From Acidobacteriaceae bacterium (lineage in GTDB: Bacteria > Acidobacteriota > Terriglobia > Terriglobales > Acidobacteriaceae): a stretch of 13,665 nt of DNA. Position 1 is the stretch's first letter. Every line of letters starts with the position of its first letter. The notes under the pieces are model-generated. The model did not search any database. It worked only from the letters and a program-made list of their open reading frames with translations, and was not told where the DNA came from. Location: positions 1-13,665 of the forward strand of contig PLSH01000009.1 in assembly GCA_003165095.1 (NCBI GenBank). The letters are read 5' to 3'. The position numbers and the translations under genes are program-made. Shown here piece by piece: positions 1 through 6,100 of this stretch.

Positions 1-812
1 GCGGAACTTGGAACAATGACGATGGTTGAGTTTTGTTTTAGGCCTTCGTAGAGCATGTTCATGGCCCTCAGGTGAAGTGCCACAGGGTTATTGGCATAGG
101 TCTTCGCTGCCTCGCCGAACTTCTCCGCGACCTGACGCTCTGAATCACCGAGGATAACGCGGGCCTGTCTCTCCCTCTCGGCCTGTGCCTGCATGGACAT
201 CGCATCCTCGAGCGAAGACGGAATCAGAACGTCCTTCACCTCGACCGAAATGACGTTGATACCCCATGGTTCGGTACGAACGTCAATGATCTTCTGAAGC
301 ACGTCGCTAATCTTGTCCCTGCCTTCCAGCATGTCGGAGAGCATCGTCTTACCGATTACGTCTCGCAAAGCCGTCTGAGACGCCCAGCCGATCGCTGATT
401 GATAGTCTGCAACGGCAAGCGCGGCCTTCTGCGGATCGATAATCTTCCAAAACAGCACCGCGTCCACGTCCACGGGTACTGTGTCTTTGGTCAGAGTCTT
501 CTCCGCCTTGAACGAACTTGTGAGAACGCGAGTGTCGATCCAATAAGGAATCGTGTCGATGAGCGGGATGATAAGGAAGAGGCCGGGGCCTTGGAGAGAA
601 CGAAACTTTCCCAGTCGCAGTACAACCGCTCTGCTCCATTGGTCCGCAACCTGAATGCCCGCCGAGACAAACCATGCAGCGAGAAGGGCGCAAGCCAGAA
701 CACAGACGGCAAGCAAATCCAACGACGCAGCCTTCAGGGTATAGGCGACTGCAACACCAACAGCTAGAATGACGATGAATATCAATGCGGGAAAGGAACT
801 ATTCTTTTTCAC
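1..812 (-). CDS. Slipin/stomatin-like SPFH (band 7) membrane protein, 3' end outside window
   Basis: I read this frame directly: 270 codons are open from a GTG at 812 to the left edge, with no stop. Residues about 8-24 and 31-52 form two hydrophobic segments, a membrane hairpin. The band 7 domain follows from about residue 54, with VVLRLGKFR near 63-71, GPGLFLIIPLID near 75-86 and the slipin-type stretch TVPVDVDAVLFWKI at 111-124. A charged helical region rich in Q, A, E and R (about 205-235) matches the coiled-coil part of stomatins. The visible end, IVIVPSS, is typical of the position just before the C-terminus of slipins. These proteins oligomerise at membranes and organise microdomains or proteases. 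A partner NfeD protease gene is not visible here. The start is set by GAGG eight bases upstream. It follows the 908-1435 gene by 95 bases and may be co-transcribed with it. Confidence 0.9.
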   Translation of the reverse strand, partial: MKKNSSFPALIFIVILAVGVAVAYTLKAASLDLLAVCVLACALLAAWFVSAGIQVADQWSRAVVLRLGKFRSLQGPGLFLIIPLIDTIPYWIDTRVLTSSFKAEKTLTKDTVPVDVDAVLFWKIIDPQKAALAVADYQSAIGWASQTALRDVIGKTMLSDMLEGRDKISDVLQKIIDVRTEPWGINVISVEVKDVLIPSSLEDAMSMQAQAERERQARVILGDSERQVAEKFGEAAKTYANNPVALHLRAMNMLYEGLKQNSTIVIVPSS

Positions 813-820
813 TGGGAGAA

Positions 821-824
821 CCTC
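821..824 (-). promoter_or_regulatory. Ribosome binding site for the slipin GTG start
   Basis: On the minus strand GAGG lies eight bases before GTG (812). No well-placed ATG opens the frame before the first membrane segment, so this site decides the start. Confidence 0.6.
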
Positions 825-851
825 GTATGAATTCGAGCGGCGGTATGGTCC

Positions 852-886
852 ACCGCGAGCACTCGGTGCGATGAGTGCTCGGCGGT
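852..886 (-). other. Hairpin in the gap between the stress-protein gene and the slipin gene
   Basis: CGAGCACTC (856-864) pairs perfectly with GAGTGCTCG (873-881) around an 8-base loop. ACCG/CGGT (852-855 with 883-886) extend the stem past one bulged base. No T-tract follows on either strand, so it does not look like a classical intrinsic terminator. It could be an mRNA processing or stability element, or a partial attenuator between the two genes. Confidence 0.55.
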
Positions 887-907
887 TATGGCCCAGAGCG
901 CGGCCTG

Positions 908-1435
908 CTAAACCAACACAGGAGACTCATGGACGGCAAAGGAGTTGTGCCGGGTCCCTGCGATGATGTCCTTCGCCTTGTCTACTGCGTCTGGCGTTCC
1001 ATGAACGATCAACAGGAACTTGTCGGCCTTCAAGGCCACTTCGTACTTGAGGACGCTGTCTTTGGGAATACCGATGCTGACCAGGCCTGCTCCAGCGGCA
1101 CTCACGCCGCCAACGACAGCCGCGCCTTCAAGGCCTCCCACGATCCATGCTACCCATGGTCCAGCCACAAGCAGCGGTCCGAATCCCGGTATTGCAAACA
1201 TCGCGGATCCAAAGAGCAGTCCCCAGAATCCTCCCCAGAACGCGCCTATCTTGCCCCAGTACTTCATCCGATCGCCGGCATTGTAGTAGCCGACGACGTG
1301 CTCATCTGTATGGGTGTCTTTGGCTGCGATCGAGAGGGTCTTCATGTCGACGCCAGCCACTTGAAGCTCCTTCACAGCCTCCTCGGCCTGCACATGGGTG
1401 TCATAGATCGCGACTACTGAATTAAATGTTGACAC
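908..1435 (-). CDS. YflT/GSP17M-like general stress protein with glycine-rich hydrophobic core
   Basis: The protein has 175 residues. The N-terminus (VVAIYDTHVQAEEAVKEL at 7-24, then SIAAKD at 35-40) matches the fold seen in general stress protein 17M/YflT and related DUF1269-like bacterial proteins. Residues about 61-122 are a glycine-rich hydrophobic block (GAFWGGFWGLLFG, GGLEGAAVVGG) that could insert in a membrane. A second alpha/beta half follows, with KYEVALKADKFLLIVHGT at 130-147. The function is not established; members are stress-induced. The reading frame is open upstream to 1606, but GTG 1435 is preferred because AAGGAG sits six bases before it and family similarity begins there. 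The slipin gene lies 95 bases downstream on the same strand. Confidence 0.72.
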   Translation of the reverse strand: MSTFNSVVAIYDTHVQAEEAVKELQVAGVDMKTLSIAAKDTHTDEHVVGYYNAGDRMKYWGKIGAFWGGFWGLLFGSAMFAIPGFGPLLVAGPWVAWIVGGLEGAAVVGGVSAAGAGLVSIGIPKDSVLKYEVALKADKFLLIVHGTPDAVDKAKDIIAGTRHNSFAVHESPVLV

Positions 1436-1441
1436 TTGGAT

Positions 1442-1447
1442 CTCCTT
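1442..1447 (-). promoter_or_regulatory. Ribosome binding site AAGGAG deciding the GTG start at 1435
   Basis: A near-consensus AAGGAG on the minus strand is separated by six bases (atccaa) from GTG 1435. It rules against the 57-residue N-terminal extension that an ATG at 1606 would give. Confidence 0.75.
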
Positions 1448-1606
1448 TGTCCGTTCGTTGTAGGTGTATTTAGCCGTCGCCTCTGCAAGCCGGCTGAAGT
1501 TGTTGTGCGGAGTAAGTTCTTCCATCGTTAGGTGATCGCAAAATATACATGCATCAAGACTTATTAGATGCGCTCTTAGGCTTGCAGTCTGAGCAAATCT
1601 ATACAA

Positions 1607-1658
1607 TAAGACCGTCGCAGTTGTGCGATCTTGAAGCCGCAGTGCTTCATTACGACGG
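1607..1658 (-). terminator. Possible terminator structure downstream of the metallothionein gene
   Basis: On the minus strand CCGTCG (1658-1653) pairs with CGACGG (1617-1612). Inside lies a GAAGC/GCTTC hairpin with loop ACTGCG. The outer stem is followed by the moderately T-rich TCTTATTGT. The stem is long-range and the T-tract broken, so this is a weak terminator call. It starts about 32 bases after the metallothionein stop. Confidence 0.3.
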
Positions 1659-1690
1659 GTAGATGCTTCTCCGATCGGCCTCTGAGCCGG

Positions 1691-1849
1691 CTACGGCTTC
1701 AGCGCTGCGCCCTGGCACGCAGGGTGCTGGCATTGGCAGGCCAGTTCCGTCACGCTCTTCGCATCGGCACAGGTTTCGCTACAGTACTGCTTCCCATCGA
1801 CCGGGACACAGTTACAAGCGGGACGGGCACATTTTGTCGTTGCATTCAT
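1691..1849 (-). CDS. Small bacterial metallothionein (SmtA-like), 8 cysteines
   Basis: This 52-residue frame was read by hand. It has cysteines at 7, 12, 14, 23, 27, 38, 40 and 45 (spacing C-x4-C-x-C-x8-C-x3-C-x10-C-x-C-x4-C) and one histidine at 42. KCARPACNC near the start and GKQYCSETCADA in the middle match the bacterial metallothionein family, where YCSEACA is the hallmark of cyanobacterial SmtA. Cyanobacterial SmtA has nine cysteines, so this version is slightly poorer. Such proteins chelate Zn, Cd or Cu in thiolate clusters in the cytoplasm. AAGGAG lies five bases before the ATG. No SmtB/ArsR-type regulator is in the window. The gene is monocistronic by spacing: 255 bases to the next gene downstream and 320 to the one upstream. 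Confidence 0.85.
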   Translation of the reverse strand: MNATTKCARPACNCVPVDGKQYCSETCADAKSVTELACQCQHPACQGAALKP

Positions 1850-1981
1850 AAGAACTCCTTGTTGTCGAACTCATGCCTAACTTGCGAATATCCTTAGTGT
1901 CGAGGACATGGTCTATAGCACACCGAATGACTTCTGCAGGTATTCCCCGGTCTCTACTCGTATCTCCACGCCTACGACAGC

Positions 1982-2013
1982 ATCGCACCAACACAAGCAA
2001 TAATCTGTGCGAT
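1982..2013. repeat. Inverted repeat ATCGCAC/GTGCGAT upstream of the metallothionein
   Basis: Perfect 7-base arms at 1982-1988 and 2007-2013 are separated by 18 bases, about 130-165 bases upstream of the metallothionein start. It could be an operator, but it does not match the ArsR/SmtB 12-2-12 consensus. The right arm is part of TGTGCGATCTTG (2006-2017), which recurs in the same orientation at 1622-1633 on the other side of the gene. Confidence 0.35.
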
Positions 2014-2071
2014 CTTGCTCACCTCTGAGTTGGACATAACCTAGCATCGCGCTTTTCCAGCGGCCCCATTT

Positions 2072-2117
2072 TTTGCAGTCCCATCAGACACGCGGGACGC
2101 GAGGATTGGACTGCAAA
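2072..2117. repeat. Ten-base inverted repeat with nested hairpin downstream of the PRC-barrel gene
   Basis: TTTGCAGTCC (2072-2081) and GGACTGCAAA (2108-2117) are perfect complements. The 26-base interior contains a second stem, CGCG-GGA-CGCG (2091-2101). The arms are A/T at the base and G/C at the top. The element lies 53-98 bases past the stop of the leftward PRC-barrel gene. The expected T-tract is absent after the stem on the minus strand (AAA follows), so ordinary intrinsic termination is not supported. Confidence 0.55.
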
Positions 2118-2169
2118 CTGGATGCTTGGTTCGCGCGGATGAAGCCCCAGCCTCGGACTCGGATCAGTA

Positions 2170-2799
2170 TTAAACGCCTTCTCGGGTGTGATGCAGATTC
2201 ACCCGGCGATTGGCCCAGGAAATGGACTTTACCCAGCGCGTGGGAACCAGCAGCGAGTGGCTGTGAAGCCATTCTCCCGCCTTCACCTCCAGATAGCCGA
2301 GATGCCAGGACGCCTCGTCCAGGATGAAGTCTTCCAGACGCCCCACTTCACCGTCCGTACCCTGTACTTCGTAACTCTCCAGGTTCGAGATACTGCGGAG
2401 ATGCAAATCCCCCTTGGTGTGCACTGGGTACTCGATGCCGGTGGGCATGGAGGACGTCATGGGGGACCGCCTGTCGGCCCAGTAGGCCAGCTTGCCAAAG
2501 TAATCCTGCATGGCGATTTCCTGCTGACGGGAGACCGGCTGTTTGGTATCGACGTCGGGACTCTGGCGCACCTGCTCCTTCGTCAATCGGACGTGAAGGG
2601 TCTTGTTCTCCCAATCGAGTTGTTTGATCGCCGTAACCGGGAGAACCACCTCCTCTCGAGTAAGCCATCGTTTCACGTCGACGACCAAATAGTGGATCGC
2701 CCAGGTCTGGTCGTCGAAGAGAAAGTCTCGCACGCTACCGATTTCACCATCGGATGCAATTACACGATGTTCAACCAATGTCTGTAAGCGGTGAAGCAT
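2170..2799 (-). CDS. Protein with two PRC-barrel domains
   Basis: The protein has 209 residues and is an internal duplication. The first PRC-barrel covers about 1-75 (SDGEIGSVRDFLFDD at 16-30, IHYLVVDVKRWL at 35-46, VVLPVTAI at 51-58). The second covers about 133-205 (TDGEVGRLEDFILDE at 148-162, LGYLEVKAGEWL at 167-178, LLVPTRWVKSI at 183-193). A polar linker of about 55 residues joins them. No signal peptide or membrane segment is seen. PRC-barrels occur in RimM and photosynthetic reaction centre H subunits; stand-alone cytoplasmic versions are common in stress loci but have no fixed function. The start is the second of two nearby ATGs, six bases after GGAGG. It is divergent from the ATPase operon. 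Confidence 0.85.
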   Translation of the reverse strand: MLHRLQTLVEHRVIASDGEIGSVRDFLFDDQTWAIHYLVVDVKRWLTREEVVLPVTAIKQLDWENKTLHVRLTKEQVRQSPDVDTKQPVSRQQEIAMQDYFGKLAYWADRRSPMTSSMPTGIEYPVHTKGDLHLRSISNLESYEVQGTDGEVGRLEDFILDEASWHLGYLEVKAGEWLHSHSLLVPTRWVKSISWANRRVNLHHTREGV

Positions 2800-2805
2800 A
2801 TTCAT

Positions 2806-2810
2806 CCTCC
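2806..2810 (-). promoter_or_regulatory. Ribosome binding site GGAGG deciding the PRC-barrel start
   Basis: GGAGG directly abuts one ATG (2805-2803), which is too close to use, and stands six bases before the next in-frame ATG (2799). The latter is therefore taken as the start. Confidence 0.7.
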
Positions 2811-2865
2811 GGGTTACATAGCTAGCGCACCCGGGGTCCCGGTTCAAACTCCGAATCACGGCTGA

Positions 2866-2871
2866 ATTATA
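2866..2871 (-). promoter_or_regulatory. Candidate -10 element TATAAT for the PRC-barrel gene
   Basis: A perfect TATAAT reads leftward about 67 bases before the PRC-barrel start. The nearest good -35 match, TTGACC (2900-2895), is 23 bases away, too far for a standard promoter. Transcription may therefore depend on an activator, possibly one bound at the dyad that contains TTGACC. Confidence 0.45.
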
Positions 2872-2894
2872 GGCGGTAGGGAGAGTCGATTACT

Positions 2895-2908
2895 GGTCAA
2901 GATTGACC
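2895..2908. promoter_or_regulatory. Palindromic operator-like dyad GGTCAA-GA-TTGACC
   Basis: Perfect six-base arms with a two-base centre lie 24 bases upstream of the leftward TATAAT and in the shared region of two divergent units. Position and symmetry suit a dimeric regulator controlling one or both directions. The regulator is not identifiable from the sequence. Confidence 0.45.
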
Positions 2909-3144
2909 TGCCATGAGCAAAACGGCTCAGCGCCTACACGCAGTCGAGAACATCCTTGCAGTACGCATGCGTTCGAAAGCAGCTCTCACGGAGAGTTTTC
3001 CGGCCCGGACAAACTTTGGATTGGCTTAGGAATCTCATCTCAGGAGATGCTTTGGCCAAGCCTCGAATGGTGAGGTCGCTCATGCAGTAAGTGTGCAACC
3101 GGTCCTCGTCGCCACTCCAATGAAACTCACTCATGCCATCGACC

Positions 3145-3149
3145 AGGAG
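3145..3149 (+). promoter_or_regulatory. Ribosome binding site AGGAG for the ATPase GTG start
   Basis: AGGAG lies eight bases upstream of GTG 3158 and supports this start, and with it the Lys/Asp/Pro-rich N-terminal extension. Confidence 0.65.
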
Positions 3150-3157
3150 CAACTATC

Positions 3158-6100
3158 GTGAGTCCGACTACAGAGAAGCCCAACACTCCAGAACAGCCCC
3201 AAGCCAAGAGCGGGTCAAAAGACGATGCAAAGCCCGATGCAAATGGCAAACCGAAGGATGATGCCAAGGAAGACCTAAAGCCCGGCGCAAAGCCAACCTC
3301 GAAGGACGACTTGAAGGCGATACCGATGGCCGATCTACAGGCCAAGCTACAGTCTTCTCCCAAGGGACTGACTCAGGCCGAGGCTGCGAAACGGTTGACG
3401 CAGGATGGCCCCAATGCACTCAAGGTTGAGAAGACCAATGCGTTTCTGAAGTTCTTGACCTATTTCTGGGGGCCCATTCCGTGGATGATTGAAGCTGCCG
3501 TGATTCTCTCTGGGGTCGTGCGACACTGGTTGGACTTCTTCGTCATCCTGGCGCTTCTCTTCTCAAATGCCATCGTTGCGTTCTGGGAAGAGCATCAGGC
3601 GGGTAATGAGATCGCGGCCCTCAAGGCAAAACTGGCGAACGACGCGACGGTCCTGCGCGACGGCAAATGGGCCACACCAAAGGCGTCTGAACTGGTCGCC
3701 GGCGATGTCATTCGTCTGAAGCTGGGAAACATTGTTCCCGCAGACGCGCGGCTGTTGGATGGCGATCCCGTCGAGGTCGATCAGTCTGCCCTGACCGGTG
3801 AGTCGCTGCCAGTCACGCGCAAGCCGGGTGAGGCGGTTTTCTCCGGCTCGATTGTGCGCCAGGGTGAGATCGACGCAATGGTTTATGCGACGGGACCGCG
3901 CACTTATTTTGGCAAGACAGCGGAACTGGTTCAGCAGGCCCACACGGTGAGCCACTTCCAAAAGGCCGTGCTCAAGATTGGCGACTACCTGATTGTTCTC
4001 GCCGTGGTTTTGGTCGCGGGGATACTCACAGTCTCACTGCTTCGCCATAATCCCGTCCTCGACACGCTGGAGTTCTGTCTCATTCTGTTGGTTGCGTCGA
4101 TTCCAGTCGCGATGCCGACGGTGCTCTCTGTAACGATGGCGGTCGGTGCGCGTCTGCTGGCAAAGAGTAAGGCAATCGTTACCCGGCTTTCGGCAATCGA
4201 GGAGTTGGCTGGCGTCGACGTTCTTTGTTCCGACAAGACAGGCACCCTGACCCAGAACAAGTTGACTCTGGGCGATCCGTTTACAGTGAACAACATCCCA
4301 GCCGACCAGGTGATTCTATGGGCGGCGCTCGCGTCGCGTGCTGAAGACAAAGACACGATTGATCTTGCGGTGATTGGCGGGGTGAAGGATGCGAATGCGT
4401 TGAAGGCATTCCAGGTGCTTCATTTCCAACCTTTCGACCCGGTGCATAAGCGCACAGAAGTAACCGTAAAGGGTGGTGACGGCAAGCAGTTCTTCGTTGC
4501 CAAGGGCGCGCCCCAGGTCATCCTGCAGATGTCGAAAAATGCCGATGCAGTGAAGCCCGAAGTCGAAAAGGCCGTGAATGAGTTTGCCGGGCGCGGCTTC
4601 CGCTCACTTGGTGTCTGCCGCGCTGACCAGGAGGGGAACTGGCAGTTTGCCGGCGTCATCCCGATGTTCGATCCCCCGCGCGAGCAGGCGAAGGCAACCA
4701 TCGCAAGTGCCAGGCAGATGGGGCTAAACGTCAAGATGGTCACGGGCGATCAGACCGCCATCGCTCGCGAGACCAGCAAGCAACTCGGCCTGGGGACCAA
4801 CATCGTCGATGCCAGCACCCTGGGCGACACCAAGCAGCAGCCCGGCCCCAAGATCATCGATGCAATCGAAAAAGCGGATGGCTTCGCCGAAGTCTTTCCG
4901 GAACACAAATACTTCATCATTGAAGCCCTCCAGAAGAGCGGTCACATCGTCGGTATGACCGGAGACGGCGTGAACGATGCGCCCGCGTTGAAGAAGGCGG
5001 ACTGCGGCATCGCGGTCTCGGGCGCAACCGACGCAGCACGTGCGGCGGCATCCATCGTCTTACTCGCGCCAGGGCTCTCTGTCATCATCGACGCGATTAA
5101 AGAGAGCCGCAAGATATTCCAGCGCATGAACAGCTATGCCATGTATCGCATCGCGGAGACGCTGCGCGTAGTGCTGTTCATGACGGTGGCCATTCTGGTC
5201 TTCAATTTCTACCCCGTGACTGCCGTGATGATCGTGATGATTGCGTTGCTCAACGATGGAGCAATTCTTTCCATCGCATACGACAACGTCCGGTACAGCA
5301 ACAAGCCCGAGGCGTGGGACATGCGGCGCGTGCTGGGCGTCTCGACAGTGCTGGGAGTCAACGGGGTCATCTCTGCGTTCCTTTTGTTCTGGCTCGGCGA
5401 ACGCGTCTTCCATCTCGACCGCGCACACGTTCAGACCCTGATGTATCTGAAGCTTTCGGTGGCCGGCCATCTCACGATCTTCCTGACGCGCACGCGCGGG
5501 CCTTTCTGGACGATCAAGCCGGCGAAGATCCTATGGATTGCGGTGCTCGGCACACAGATAGTTGCAACTCTTATCGGGGTCTATGGCTTGTTCATGACGC
5601 CGTTGGGTTGGAAGTACGCCGGCCTCGTCTGGGGATATGCGATCCTCTGGGCGCTGTTCACCGACCGCATCAAACTTCTAGCCTATCGGGTCTTGGACCA
5701 TGTCAAGGCCGACGAGGCAACGCCGGACGCCAAAGCAGACGAGGCAAAGCCTGAGGACAAGGCTGACGAGCCGAAGCCTGAGGTCAAAGCTGAACAGCCG
5801 AAACCGGAGGACAAAACAGACGAGGAAAAGCCAGAGGCCAAAGCTGATGAGCCGAAGCCTGAGGACAAAGGAGATGATGCGAAGCCGGAGGACAAAGCTG
5901 ACGTAGAGAAGCCGGACGCCAAAGCAGCCGAGGCAAAGCCTGAGGACAAGGCCGACGCAGCGAAGCCTGAGGTCAAAGCAGATGATACGAAGCCGGACGT
6001 CAAAGCTGACCAGCCGAAACCGGAGGACAAAGACAAGGAGCAATCCGATGTGACGCCGCAGCTCGTCAAACGAGTCCATGAACTTTACGAGGAGCTGGGG

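Larger units (their letters stand above)
1850..2169. other. 320-base non-coding gap upstream of the metallothionein gene
   Basis: No supported gene was found. The gap holds the metallothionein ribosome binding site (AAGGAG, 1860-1855), a 7-base inverted repeat (1982-2013) and a 10-base inverted repeat (2072-2117), described separately. A minus-strand TGC-TATAGA around 1912-1920 resembles an extended -10 element for the metallothionein gene, but no convincing -35 accompanies it. Confidence 0.5.
2800..3157. other. Divergent intergenic region between the stress genes and the ATPase operon
   Basis: No convincing gene in 358 bases. It holds the leftward -10 element and dyad described separately, a small palindrome CATCTC-AG-GAGATG (3036-3049) and the ATPase ribosome binding site. 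No clear sigma-70 promoter reading rightward could be picked out, so the operon promoter is undefined. The untranslated leader could be more than 100 bases. Confidence 0.5.

Noticed and set aside
875..1420. 181-codon plus-strand frame opposite the stress-protein gene
   Set aside because: It is the antisense of a recognisable family, lacks a ribosome binding site and has a random-looking composition.
1812..2000. 62-codon minus-strand frame overlapping the start of the metallothionein gene
   Set aside because: It is out of frame with the metallothionein, has no ribosome binding site, and is explained as chance in the upstream region.
2188..2787. 199-codon plus-strand frame opposite the PRC-barrel gene
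   Set aside because: The minus-strand product has two recognisable domains and a good ribosome binding site. The plus frame has neither.
2912..3030. Short plus-strand frame (38 codons starting MSKTAQRL) in the divergent region
   Set aside because: No ribosome binding site and no family resemblance. A leader peptide cannot be excluded but is not supported.
2934..3152. Minus-strand 72-codon frame with several cysteines in the divergent region
   Set aside because: No Shine-Dalgarno before its TTG or internal ATG, no recognisable motif, and it overlaps the ATPase ribosome binding site. Kept as non-coding, with some doubt.
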